Shown: in pieces, positions 12,401-24,900 of the stretch | How the letters are laid out: every line of letters starts with the position of its first letter | How positions within the stretch are numbered: position 1 is the first letter of the stretch | Assembly (NCBI RefSeq): GCF_003672135.1 | Contig: NC_039508.1 | Coordinates: 4,030,001 to 4,094,000 of the forward strand | Direction of reading: 5' to 3' | DNA from: Ooceraea biroi | Lineage: Eukaryota > Arthropoda > Insecta > Hymenoptera > Formicidae | DNA: 64,000 bases | The notes under the pieces: model-generated | Told to the model about the DNA's origin: nothing | What the model saw: the letters and a program-made list of their open reading frames with translations, nothing else | The model's database searches: none | Made by a program: the position numbers and the translations under genes

Positions 12401-15400
12401 GGTTGCCCGGCGGCTGTCTTACGCATGTGGTACTCGTTGACGTCCACTCCGAACGAGCTCTGCGGCGTTAAAACCACCGACGCTAACTGGGGTTTCCTCT
12501 CGGAGGATAATAATATGCGACTCAGGTTTGTTACACGCTTGAACGAACGCTTGACCGCACGGTTCGTCTCTCCGCGCGGAGAGTATTTTTACCATATTTT
12601 TTTATTCGAAATATCTTTGCGTTCCATTGCGTTGCAGCTTCATATCGGCGGACAAAGCGGTCGGGCAGCAGGGCTTCCGGGCGGTGTGGACCGAAGTGAG
12701 CACGGATACGGACTGCCAAGATCAATTTCTGTGCACGAAATCTAAGTACTGCATCGCCGAATCGCTGCGGTGCAATAATATTGATAATTGCGGGCCGGAT
12801 GACGCGTCGGACGAGGAGAACTGTAAGTTTCGCAAACGTTAAACAGAACGCAACGTGTTAAGCAGGAGCAAGCATTTCGAAAAGCGGTGTGACTCGATGT
12901 TTTACTTTGCTTCCACTACGACTTATATTATCTCTCTTTCTCTCTCTACGTAACTACTATACTTTACTCTAATATTCAGTGTAATTTCCTCTGGATTGTT
13001 CAATAGACACTATATTCTACAAAGATTTCCAAGTGTATTGTTTTTGTGTATCTCGTAACACCTTGTCAGGTTGATCCTTTGACGGTCAGTTTCGTTATTC
13101 ATCTATACTACCACGGAGCAGATTAACGGGACTAAAATTCATTGATAGCCAGCATGAGTAAAAAAAACATCGTTCGTATTAATAAGCAAGTAAGACAGCG
13201 TGCATCTTTATCCGTATAAATGCGTATTATTTGTCGTGTCTCTTTCCTCCCATCGTATTCAGAAATAAATGCGCAATGTAATAATAAATTTAAACTATAT
13301 TAATATTTTTTTCTTATTGGTAACAGCAGAGCAATATGCGCAACGAGATATCCAAACTATCAAAAAATGCTTCGATAATTAAATTACTTCGAGCAATATA
13401 TAACTAATAAAAAAACTATAATATATATATATATATAAAATATTACATTTTTGATGTGGCATTCGAGATATGCATTTAGACACAAAAAACGACGTCGGAA
13501 ATTATGTCGACGGATACTGCACGGAGCATGTGTATCACGTTCGCTTTATTGAGGGGAGGTATTGAACGCTTTAGAAAGAAAACCGGTCACATGTTCCGCG
13601 ACTTCCAAGTCACCTAACGATTATCGATGCATCTGTAAATCAGCGGCGTGTACAGCAAAATAATTTCCAATTTCGCGTTCGAGGCTTTTCCGCGTCTTTT
13701 CTGCGTGTGATAAATGATATTTAATATACTATAACGTTTTCCGGGCTAATAAAAGAGAACGTTTGTGTAATAACGATTTCCTAGGTAAGTAGTAGCAAAC
13801 GTAGACGTATGTACAAGGTGAGAGAATGGTGGGACTGCGTGGGTGAATGATCGTGTGGTGTCGCAGGTGCAGCATCAGCCCCATTGTCACCAGCACTGGC
13901 TGGGACCTCTTCTGCCATGCTTCTTCTCTCTCTGTGCTTTGTATTCGTGGCCGTCTGAGCCCCCTTCATGAAGCTTCCAGACGATCCGGCATGTTATGAT
14001 CTTCCCTTATCACGTGAGTTCACTCACACTATTGCACAATCATACCATATTACAGCCCAGTTGGAATGAATAATTACGTGTGTAACTCCAGTATATTCAC
14101 TGTCACAACTGCCGTTGTATCGACTGCCACTCTCGAGAGCGGAGGACAAGCGTCTTTGAGGCAACATTATTATTGTCATTTAGCGTCTCGAATCGGATAG
14201 TCAAAATTAAGCTCTTTCTCTCTTTTTCTAAAATGCACAACAATTATTTCTACTAATGAGAATCTCTAATCACCAAGGTATCATTAAGAATTAAAAGAAC
14301 ACAAATTAACTCCGCACGACATTCGAGGGATTATCACACTTTCGTTTTGGCAAATTGAGAGCAAATCGAGACGCGAGATCACTTTGGGCGGAATACAAGT
14401 AATCGACATCCTACACAAAAACCAAAAAGCATGCCGAGAAGGAATGCAGTTTGATATACGTCTTTATTGATCATCTGACTGCATGCGATTCTCTATACTT
14501 CTACTCCTGGATCTTACGACGTATTCTCTCTGAATTGTACTATTTACCTCTTTCTTGTAGTCCTTATATCTTTCGACTTACATGGAGTATAAATTAAGCA
14601 ACGACCGTAATTTTGAAGTCTCGCAAGTCTACTAATAATCTTATAACAACTTGGTGAGTGGTTTTTCTTGAGTGTATAGCGATAAATACATAAATAACTA
14701 TTATTACTGTGACCACAAAGTGTAAGAATTGTCTAAGAATATATTCAAATTGTACTTTATCAGATAGGAGAAGAAATACATTATTTCATGTGATAATTAA
14801 ATAATCAAAAACAAACGTAGCAAGGTAGATGAATCGAACAAGATTGGAAAAAGTTTATACACATCTTACAGTTATAAATCTTCGAAATTAAAAGTGGATA
14901 TCAATCTTATTTGTTTTAACAATCATGAAAGAGATGATCACATACGTGACTTGAAAATATCTTGCTTCGAATTAATATACTTGATGTTAATAAATATTTT
15001 ACTGTAATAATATTCATAAAAACAAATTCCAGAATTGGACACATTCACTCTTTACGTACATAGATTTTCAGCAATTCATTCTGGTTCATCTATTTTATAC
15101 AGAGCTCTTATTGTAAAAATACAAATAAAAAATATTACTATTATTATTTGTAACATTATTAATACGTATACATATTATCCTACAGTTATTTGTACAAATC
15201 TATACTGCAACGTGAATTGCAGGCCTCGTAGCAGTTCCGGCAGACAGCTACGCAGTCCCGATCGGCTATGCAATCGGCAGCATCCTGGTAGCTCTGGTGC
15301 TTTGCCTGATCTGCCACCGGATGCTGAGGCGACGGGCGCGCGGCATGCAGATCGACGAGTTGCCGCCGCAGCGGGTGATCGACGATCGGCGTCACTGCTA

Positions 15401-15572
15401 TCACCAGCACAACTTGCTGCGGCATCAGCACCAGGACTACGCCCCGGGGCTACGCGGCTTCAACCAGTATCAGCTGGAGCAGCCGAGCCCGCCGAGCGAG
15501 AGCGACGAGGACGAGGCCGAGGAGCCTGAGCAGAGTGGCGATCAGGAGACGAGTAGTCCTGACAGCGTGTGA
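6423..15572 (+). CDS. Five-CUB, LDLa type I membrane protein, LEV-10-like
   Basis: Exons: 6423-6513, 7015-7107, 7233-7410, 8062-8273, 8543-8750, 10321-10529, 10624-10849, 10979-11164, 11249-11494, 11579-11799, 12075-12257, 12396-12525, 12638-12822, 15223-15572; all GT-AG, giving 905 residues. An N-terminal signal peptide (VFVLLLLLCP) is followed by a short Pro-rich linker. Five CUB domains come next, each with four cysteines, starting near KCDQKF, TPCTFT, SECDQK, GTCSFT and DCGSN. Then come an LDL-receptor class A module (six Cys, ending DDASDEENC), a transmembrane helix (YAIGSILVALVLCLIC) and an Arg-rich then acidic tail ending SSPDSV. Five CUBs, LDLa and one TM match C. elegans LEV-10, which clusters acetylcholine receptors; SOL-1 and Neto are related CUB auxiliary subunits. 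The receptor-clustering role is inferred from architecture. The insect gene may be annotated as suppressor of lurcher-like. The transposon at 8893-10271 lies in an intron and leaves splicing intact. Confidence 0.88.
7624..7650 (+). CDS. Optional 27-nt microexon in CUB1
   Basis: A TTTTTTCTGGCTTATAG acceptor precedes 27 nt, followed by a strong donor GTAAGTA. The piece lies between exons 7233-7410 and 8062-8273 of the five-CUB gene and keeps phase exactly: GA+T still encodes Asp and GC+C encodes Ala. Inclusion inserts GSAVGELPA between the Asp and the third cysteine of CUB1. Length divisible by three, phase match and near-consensus sites together argue for a real alternatively spliced microexon. 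Its use is inferred, not shown. Confidence 0.6.
8893..10271 (+). mobile_element. Mariner/Tc1-superfamily DNA transposon, defective
   Basis: A 30-bp terminal inverted repeat lies at 8893-8922 and 10242-10271, with a single mismatch between arms (CAGGGTGTCCCATGG against CAGAGTGTCCCATGG). The outermost TA on each side is the TA target duplication typical of this superfamily. The element carries a transposase-related gene on the + strand (9029-10079) and is about 1.37 kb long. It sits inside an intron of the five-CUB gene in the same orientation as the host gene. The transposase lacks a central block, so this copy should be non-autonomous. Confidence 0.92.
9029..10079 (+). pseudogene. Transposase remnant, IS630/Tc1/mariner type
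   Basis: The N-terminal helix-turn-helix part starts near 9029 (LTTEEKIYLVECFF), although no ATG is in frame there. A GT-AG interval at about 9181-9280 rejoins it in frame to a second open stretch ending at 10079. The catalytic core shows the three expected acidic sites: YTDEAHFW, FMRDGATPHR and PPYSPDLNPCDFF. About 42 residues separate the second and third Asp, more than the 34 of classical mariner, so it belongs to another branch. The text jumps from SSIRKAAQ to LIIYTDEAHFW. Relatives have some 80 more residues there (second DNA-binding half and linker), so an internal deletion is inferred. Confidence 0.8.
13867..13958 (+). CDS. Alternative last exon, GPI-anchor-like C-terminus
   Basis: An acceptor (GTGGTGTCGCAG) opens a 92-nt exon in the phase left by exon 12638-12822: T+GT restores the sixth LDLa cysteine, just as T+GC does with the transmembrane exon at 15223. 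It encodes a small-residue stretch (CAASAPLSPALAGTSSA), then a hydrophobic end (MLLLSLCFVFVAV) and TGA. Small residues, a short spacer and an uncharged hydrophobic terminus form the classic GPI-attachment signal. Using it gives an 819-residue form with all CUB and LDLa domains but no cytoplasmic tail. Secretion is the alternative outcome. Splice use is inferred from sequence. Confidence 0.6.
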
Positions 15573-18500
15573 CGCCGATCACCGCGTCCTCCGCGTCTCT
15601 CTGTGACGTGTAATCCGTTGTTGTTGTTGCTGCACGCTGCGAGAAAGATGGAGGAAGCCGCGGAGGAGGAGGAGAGCGGTACGACGGTGTCGTTGTACGA
15701 GCGCTTCGTAACGTTCTATTGTAAATTGATCGCGTGTATGCGGCGCGTGTGCACGCGTGTACAAGAATTGTACGCGGCGCTGAACGTGAACACGCGCTTT
15801 TTAAATTGAGCCACAATTTTTCAATTGTAGACGATTTGGGAGACTTCTTAAGGCGAAACGAAAACGTTGAGTGCAAGTGTCGGATGCGAGATTAACGCAC
15901 GTAAGATGATGCCTTCAACAAGCACCGCGAAGAAGCTGCCACCGCGTTAGACAACGGTTTGCGCGTTAAAAACAAAAACACACTACCGCGGGTTCGAGAT
16001 GAATTAATCTCGTTAATTATAATCTCGTTAGCCTTTCACGTGAGAGAAATTTTCGACGGTTCGTACGGTGATTCCTAGCTTGATCGACTCGCTTGATGGA
16101 CTCTCCGGTCATACTTGAAGTAAATATTATATATATTTCGTCGTATACGTACACCCGAGCAATAGTTACTACGTTGCCATAAATTGCAATACAATAATGT
16201 AATAAAAACCAGTTCGCCATACAGGGGGATGCGATGTAATGTACGTGACATAATATTTTATACGCTCAACATTCAAGAGAACTTAAGAGGCACCGATATC
16301 CTTTACTAAGCTGTGCTTTAAGGTGTCCTTTAGGCGGCCGCTTGTCGCCTCTGATGACGACAAGTGAGGTCTCGCATTTTTGGGATAACGCGATCTCTTG
16401 ATCTCCGATTTAACGATTATAAGCGCGATATATTATATATAATAATATATAAGCACGTGTACTTTGATACGTATACATACAAATTAATATCACGATGAAC
16501 GCTGCCATCGGGTCGCTGGTAACGAAGTATATTCTAAATTACCGATATGTAAATCACACGATATGTAATAAATCACACGCTAACTACAACGCACTGCAAG
16601 ATTGTCCGGACGCGGGTCTCTCGCGGGTCACCGTAGCGTGATCGCGCGGAGGAGAGCAACAGGCGAGAAGCTCGACAAAAGACAGAGTCCGCTAGTAATG
16701 TATGACTTTATATATATATATATATGTATATGTATATCGAACCGCTGTGTTCAATTCTCTCCTTTAATACATACAAGAGAAGCACGATTATGTGATATCG
16801 GATACGCGAGTAGGTAACACGTTGTTGGCGCAGATTGCGCGGCATTGTCACGCGTGGTTTGTTCATTCGCCGGGAATTCGTACGTGCTAGCTACGCTTAT
16901 TCCTAAACAGTACCGCACAAATTGAGCGTATTTATTGAGTAGAGAACACCCTGGTTTTAGCTAGAAATCGATTTTCGCTTCTCGATGCGATTCAGGTGGC
17001 TGATACTCGGTGTGTTACCTTTAGTGAGGCCAACGTACGTTGCGTATTTGCGGTATTTTCGAAAATTTAACGATAAAGTTTGCGGACGAAGCGAGAGAGT
17101 TTGCCGAAGTAAATTGTTAGTTTTTAACTCGCATCGCGCCATTAAATGAAAGGATTAAATAGCATTCACAGTGAGACCAAAACAGAATAAATAAATTCTG
17201 GACGTTCGAGCGGCATTCGAGGCCGATCTTGTGCCTGTTTGTTAAATGAAATGTTTAAATTTCGATATAATTCGTAATTGAAGATTACGCCGAACACACA
17301 CACACACACGTACAAAATAATATATTATTATTTAATTTCACACATATTACTAAGTATTGGTAGGAATTTTATTGTTGATATTGATTAAAGAATGCGGTTC
17401 GAACGTCCAGAAATTAAGAATATAATACACTCAATCGAATAAAAGTAGACATAATTGTAAAGCATGAAAGAAAGATATACATTTATTGCTATTTGGGCAA
17501 ATAAAGTACGGAATAGGCTAAATAAATATGTAATCGTATTTTATGAAGTGCAATCGTGGAAAAATAGGAGAGAACGCACCGACCTGCATTTATACTCATC
17601 CTTTTTGTAGACTCGTAGTCTAATCACAACGATCGATGACGACATAATTAGTCATACATACTGTACATACTGTTTACAGAGCCGTGGAGGATTGTGAAAT
17701 TAATATTTTACTATTTGTCTCGCCACTAGTGGTAAGAATTGGAGTGTATACCGAGTTTGCAAAACTAGATGATGGGAAGAATCGGGAGAGAGGTATTTAT
17801 TTCGTTGAACAAAATTATGAACTTCCAATTCTTTCATTGAAATCAGAGATTGGTCTTGAAAAACCGTCTTTTCTTATTAACATTAATCCTAATGCATTAA
17901 AATTCACGAGGAATAAAGAGCAAAAAAATTTCTAGGTCAATTTTCTTCCCGAAAGATTAGACTCACAATTTTGTAGAGATGAATTTCTCCCGATTCATTC
18001 AAGATTATCTACTTTTTAATGGCTGACATTGTACTTTCGCGAAATGAGAATGTGGAAGACGCGCACAATCCGTAACAAGTAACAGAATATATTGAGAATA
18101 TGTTTTACATTATTTTCAGTAGAGATCAAACGACGTTATTTGGTAACTCTATTTTATTTTATCAGCGAGAAACGAGTTTCTTAAATGATTATTCGACTTA
18201 TTGTTTGACTTTAGCTTTATTTCTTGCAATAATTTTTTCGATGTAAAATAATTTTATCTTTATATAGTTGCGTGTGAGAATATCATTACCTGATATTATT
18301 GAATGCATTACTTTCTCTCCATTAATTATGTAATTACATATAATTATAATAAGAGCATATTACGTGTTAATTAAACGTATTGTCATATAAAAAACCAAGT
18401 GAAGTTAATTTCCCAATCGCCGATTTTTGTGATTGTCGTTAAGTGTCAATGTCCACTCCGTTTGTTTCAATTCGAACGGTGTGTGTAATGTATCATAGAA

Positions 18501-21500
18501 TGTTTACCGTCGCTTTATCGGATAGCATATTGTATATTCGCTGTATTTCGTTGACAGCTTTGTGACCGAACCTATTTTTATAGAATAAATAACTTTTAGC
18601 ATGTGAATACGTATAAGTTCTACATAGGGACATAATAATAACGAGACAACACACTATTGATAATATATAATAATAATAATAATAATAAATCATAATTCTA
18701 ATTAATATACACATGCGCCTCGATAATATAGTTTTACACATTAATTGACTATATTTAATCAGTATATAACATGTACAGAGTAACGACCCGGGTATGAACT
18801 GCTATACTGCAATTATCGTACTTCCTTTCTTTAACATCTCACGACACTGTAGGACCACTTTAGACGATACGTGTATCGTCGGCGATTTACACATTTCATA
18901 ACAATCGTCATCAAATAAAACTCTCTTTTAACAAAGAAAGATCTTTTTTTTACATAGCAATACTCTGTTACGAGTGAAAAAACGGTGATCAATTCCGTGT
19001 ACGAATTCCTGCGATCGTACACGTTAAACAAGCTAATCGAGACATGCTGATACTCCGTATATCCCAGACCAGTCCACTTTTCTAAACGTAAGCCGGTGAA
19101 TTTTTAGTATTAGCCCGACTTGTGCATTGATTGCAGATAAAGGAATAGAAAGAGGAGAATATGTAGTAAAGTGAGAAGCCTATCGAAGGATTCAGAAAGA
19201 AATTTTCAACGTGCGAGTCATTGGTTCTACCGAGACGAGTGTTGCGTACGGACGATTGTAACGTAAGATAATGTAATTAATGTAAGTAGTATCTATATTT
19301 ACATATATTGTTACATAACCGATCTAGAGACCATAACGCACGAATTGTCAATGTGGTGTCTACGATGTGAGCAAGAATACATTTTTTCATAAAATCGCTA
19401 GTTTTTTCAATTTACAACAGCCTTAATCACCGAATTAACGTATAATGGGATATAAAAAAAATTAGTATAAAATTAATATCTTATACAGAGGGATAATCCA
19501 TGATCAGGAGGTACAAGCAATTCTGAAAATGCTTTTTATTGTATAAAATTTTCGGATCTCACAAAAATACAAAGGAGTATATATATATAATTCTAATAAA
19601 ATTATGAGTTTTCATTTTTGTCGAGATGACGATATCGAGCTTAAAAAATTTACGTGGAAGATTACATCGTTACACAGAACTTGTTATAGATGGAGATGAG
19701 AAATTTTTGTGAATTGTGTAATATGATGACTGCATTATTAAAATAGCGCCTTTATGTACATGGTGTTGTCTTTAAATATATAACAATATATAAAAAAAAG
19801 GATCTACTATATACAGCGTATATCTACATTGTTCGAAAATTACAACGATATTTAATAATCTTTTTTTCGAAGACGTTTCGTTTATCCTGGAACGAATATC
19901 ATTTAAAAAATGATTACAAACCGCATTATTAAATATATTTGTAAGCATGTATGGTGTTGAGCTTGTTAGAAAATCATATGAGACAGTTCGTTGTAAATAC
20001 GCCATATTTACAAGAAAACACATAGTTTACTTCCGATTTTAATAAAGCATCCTACTCTTTCGAGGACATGTTTTTTAATATTCCATCATATCTATCATTA
20101 TTATTTTTGCGAACAGCGACTTTCTATTTTCAAATTTATTTTCATGCATTTTCTTGTTAAATAATAACTTGTAGTGAATGAAACTAATGTATTTGTACTA
20201 AAAATCGAATTTGTTAATAACTTATTTACGTTCGTATGTTACCTACTCATTAATTATATATTAGGCGTGCATATTTGTTCTCTTATACGTTGTTATCATA
20301 CTTTAAAGTAATGCTTATTATTTTAATTCTTTACATTATTTCTCTCTTTGTATTAAATTTTATGTAATAAAAATCTGGTATTTGTTTTCTAGATTTTTGT
20401 CGAAATACGTTTTTCTGTTTTATCACATACCGCTTTATAAAACTTTTATATTTAATGTCTGTGATTCAGTTACGATGAAACACATATGTTGTTACGAGGA
20501 ATTAGTAAAAATTAATTAAAAAACCGTGAAATATACTTTCAGTTAATATCAAAAGATATATATCATGAATATATCGCATTATAATATGAGATATATAATA
20601 TCTCGGTTAAAATACAAAAGACTCGATAAGGTAAATGAAACATTTAAATTCATTTACATTGTTATCATTTGATACATACATAAGAATACGAGAAAGAAAT
20701 AATATGATAAATTAAACGTTTCTTTTATGAAAACATAAAATTCGATGTGAGATTTTCTAAAGTTAACGCTAATTGTCTTGCATCACGTTAAGTGAAAAGT
20801 GTAGAAAATTTGTAGAAAACTTGTATCGCAATATAAAATTGATCTCATTATAAAGCTCTGTTGAAAGATTATCCGCTGTGCCGCATAGTTCTTCGTAATT
20901 TCACTGCTTTTGATAATCTGAAATTGTCGATGTACATCTTGTTCGAAAAAGAAGAAGAAGGAAGCAATTAAATGTCAATATTGCAATATGACAAATATTG
21001 AAACTTAATAACTAACTTGTACAAAATAATATAATTTATAGCGATTAATAGATTAATGAAAAAAAATAGCAGACCAGCTGATATTAAAATAAGATAATAT
21101 TGGTAGTTCTCTTGCGCGATATATACCGTTGCTTTGATTATAATTTTACTCTACACGTTGCTTACCTTGTTAATTAATTTGATGCAGTTTGAGGAGTGTC
21201 GGCTTACTCGATCGATAATATACATAATAGTGGTACATTAATATTGGCTGATAAATATATAGCACTCCGCGTAAACACAAGCGTTGCTGCAATAAATAAT
21301 AAATCTCTAAAATAAATTTCGCACGTACTACGAAGTGTAAATATATCCTATTTACAATATGTCGCGAGAAATACAAACGAACCGAACGTGTCCCGGTAAA
21401 ATATACGACCATCGAACATCTAAAGATTGGCTTGTTGTCCTCAGTGAATGGATAAAAATTAATGCGTCTCGCATTTGTCATTTGTAATTGTCAAGTTGCA

Positions 21501-21986
21501 GTTAGATTCATGTTCGATGAGAATTACTTCGATCGCGCTAGCTAGCGAATAATAACATCGTACGATGTCTTAGCTTACGACGAATACCTGAATGCTATTA
21601 AAGGCAGACGCGCGACAATGGTCTTTCTCAAGTTTATAACTCACACGGACGACATTTTTCGGATGCGATACGTTTTAAGAACGTTCTTTTGTTTTTGACG
21701 CGGTAACTTCTCGAATCACAAGCTTTGCTATCGCCGGGGGAGAATGCGTCTGATCAAGACAATTGAAAAAATAATGCAGATTCTCTTCACTCGTAAGCTT
21801 ACTCTCACTGTTTGTCTTCATCAGTCTTATCCTCATTATCGTACTGATATCGACATAACTTGACAACTTACCATTCTTACGCTATAAAATTGCTCGTTGA
21901 ATCGCGGAGGTCGAATTTTATAATACGTTTCCACCCGGAATTTTCTACGAGCTTGAGATTATGGCCGAGGAGTCACAAGTTGCGCG
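15573..21986. other. 6.4 kb without a gene; probable long 3' UTRs
   Basis: No open frame here is convincing, and no RNA gene or transposon end was seen. The flanking genes are convergent (+ strand five-CUB gene ending at 15572, - strand adaptor gene ending at 21987), so much of this may be their 3' UTRs. An (AC)n run lies near 17297, an (AAT)n run near 18667 and short AT microsatellites are scattered. A + strand frame at 17684-17935 and a - strand frame at 21675-21866 were examined and have no recognisable features. Confidence 0.5.
16201..16206 (+). terminator. Candidate polyadenylation signal, five-CUB gene
   Basis: This is a canonical AATAAA about 630 nt after the stop of the transmembrane isoform. 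Further AATAAA hexamers at about 16567, 17187 and beyond could be used instead, giving longer 3' UTRs. Choice among them cannot be made from sequence. Confidence 0.35.
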
Positions 21987-24900
21987 TTACACCTGAACGT
22001 ACTGCTCGTCATCGGTATCCCCGCCGTTGCTGATCCGTTCCAGGGTATTATTCAGATTTATCTTCTCGTAATCGGCATTGGTCGTTGCCTTCTTGTCCTT
22101 AACTTTCTCGTAGCCGTCCGCGTTCGTGTCCACCGGAAAGTTATTCATCACTTGCTCGTAGGGCGGTTCCTCGTTTCGCGTGACGGTCATGTACTTCACG
22201 CTCTCGTAATTCGGGTCGCCGTGGCTCACGGATTCGTAGTTCGGGTCCGTGTCGCTGTCACCGGGTCGGCACACCGACGCGTAGTTCGGCTCGCCCGTGT
22301 CGTGCGGCATGCTCTCGTAATTCGGCTCGGAATCCGTGTCCTGGTCCAGTAGCTCGACCCGCCGTCGCAGCCGCACCTTCTCGTAGCCGGGGTCCTCGCT
22401 GCTGGCGTTGCTCACCTGCCGATGTTTGAACGGCACCGAGTACGACGCGTCTGCGCTGTTCCTAGCGGATATCGAGTTGCTTTGATAGTCGTTCTCGCGC
22501 GCGGACTGCGATCGCAGCATCTCGTAATTTGGATCGGACAAGCTCGCGATGCCCCTCGCCGCCGAGTTCCTCCTGTCGTTGCTGGTGGAGTCGACGGCCT
22601 CGTACCCGTGATCGATCTCTATGTGCGGCAGGGTCGCGTCTCTCTCGGGTTTCGGTAACTTCAAGCTCGAATTACTCTCGCTCTCGACGTGGAAATTGCT
22701 CGCGGCGCTGCCCGCAGCGGCGTAATGCGTGCCGTCAGGCTCCTTCTTCTGGATTTCCACCGATTCGTGGCTGCACCACGACGCCCGGCTGATCTCTATG
22801 AGACTCAGTTTTCTGTAAGTACTCGCTTCAGGATGCAGAACGTTGTTGACGCTTGGGTGAGTGTCCGCTTGCTGCTGCTGCTGCTGTTGTTGTTGCTGCT
22901 CCTCCACTTCCTTCTTCTTCTTCATTACCTTCGCGTACATGTCCTCGAGCGACTTACCCATCGACAACGAAGACCTCGATCTCTCGTCGGTTTTACCCTT
23001 GCTCTTGTCAACAGACGCGTATCCTTCCGCACTCGCCTCGGGCGGCGGCGGTAATGGCGAGTTAGCCTGACGCTTCTCGGGTTTAGGCGACCCTGGATTG
23101 ATGATGGAACTAGTGGCACTCGATGACGATGCTGAAAAGAGAGGCAAATGGTTAGTAACGCAGATAATACGTTCAATAATCATTATTTATCTAGAATCGA
23201 TATTTATAATAGCAAAAAGCGATTACCTTGTCTAGAATGAGCGTGTGCGACGTGACGCAAACTGTCGACGCTAGGCGGTTGCGGTGCAGGGTGCGTTTCT
23301 TCCGTGCGCGAAGCAGCCTGGCAAAATACCGGCTGCTCATGCTGCGCTTGTCTCTGCGCGTCCAACGTCGTCGGCTGAATCTGGGCGTACGTTTCGCTGC
23401 CGCTAGTGTACACCTTGTCTTGCTCGTCAATCGCGGCGTACATTTCATCTGTAAAATATTCAAGCGTGCGTTTAAAATTTTACTATTAAATTAAGCTGAC
23501 ATCGGAGCTCTGCTATTGTACCATGACTTGCAATTACAATAACGCTGAAATTTACTCACCCGAATCGTCAGAAACGGTAGCATAATGGGGATCAGTGATC
23601 GGTCGAGTCGACTGATTCTGCCTGTAGGCTGCTTTGGTCTGCGCGATTATATTAGCTAGTGGTTCCCGCACGCTTATACTCGTGTATCCCTCTGCATCAA
23701 AGAGGCACCGATGCGTTTCATTAAAAGATTTGTTTTTAAAAGGCCGATTAAAATCGATGAGAAATTAAATAATTACTCGAATCTTGGGAATCACCGCTAA
23801 AGTGCTGTTGCGGGCTGTTGTGCTGAGAGTGCGGCGGGTGTGGCAGTAGCATTAAAAGGGGCGGCGTCATGTAGGGCAAGTCTTGATTAGCTTGCACACC
23901 ACCGGAGATAGCGTTCGCGGCTTGAATGTCGCAGTGCGATTCGGAGCTGAGGAGTGAGTTGTGCGAGGATGATCGGCGGGCCCTCGGTGGCGCGACCGGG
24001 TTTCCCCTCGGCTGACCCGTCGATGTCGACGGTTTCTCGATATTTACGATTTGATTAACATTACTTCTGAAATGTAAAAGAATTAATACATTCTTCGTAA
24101 ATGGCAGGCCTGACGATAACAAACGGATAATTACCTATTTACTTGACTAGCTTCAGTCTTCTGAACATTTTGAACTTGTGCGTAAGGATGTTCAACTGAA
24201 ATAAACCACAGAGCATCATTAATCGACTAGTAACTGACGGCAAAAGAAAATATTATAATTTAACGAATTAATAAAAAAGAATATAGATAAATAATTGAAA
24301 TAGGAATAATAATTCACCTACCGTTGTCAGAGATAGGAGACGCAAATCTAGTATATTGATGCGATATATCTTGTGTCAATGAACTTTGCTGGGTAACTTC
24401 CTGTGCTTCCCTCTCAGATATCTGTTCCTGCGCTGAAAAGCCAAGCAACAAACAGAACGATTACAAACAGTATTAATTATATCACATAATTAATGATTAT
24501 ATTATTAATTTATTATCTATAATAGATTAATATGTTTTTTCGATTTTATTCCTTAAAAATATTTTATCTTTAATTTAATCTGATAGCGTTACCTGCATCT
24601 TGGACTGTAGCATACAATTCTGAATGGTCTTCCATAGTTTCAGTGGTCTCATAAATATCCTGAGGTACTGACTCCACCATATTCTCATGTTCTCTGCTCT
24701 TGTCTTTCGGGATATCTGGAAGACTCCTGTTGGCACTTGCAGTCCTACGTGTAAATGAAATTGGATTTAATTGAAGTGTGTGTGTATTGCAACAGGTAAA
24801 AATTGTTAGATGATATACTAGATTAGTGTACAACATGTTATGATGGAATAATAGGAATATGAGTTTTCTGTTTGCATGGACAGTGCTTAGTTCAAGTGAG

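Noticed and set aside
12152..12745. 197-codon + strand open frame
   Set aside because: It reads through two real exons of the five-CUB gene and the introns between them. The CUB5 frame is recovered only by splicing at 12257/12396 and 12525/12638.
15460..15876. 138-codon - strand open frame opposite the cytoplasmic tail exon
   Set aside because: It is antisense to the GC-rich coding tail of the five-CUB gene and has no motif of its own.
22152..23065. Several + strand open frames opposite the adaptor tail
   Set aside because: They are mirror frames of a long GC-rich coding exon; Val/Arg-rich and low in complexity.
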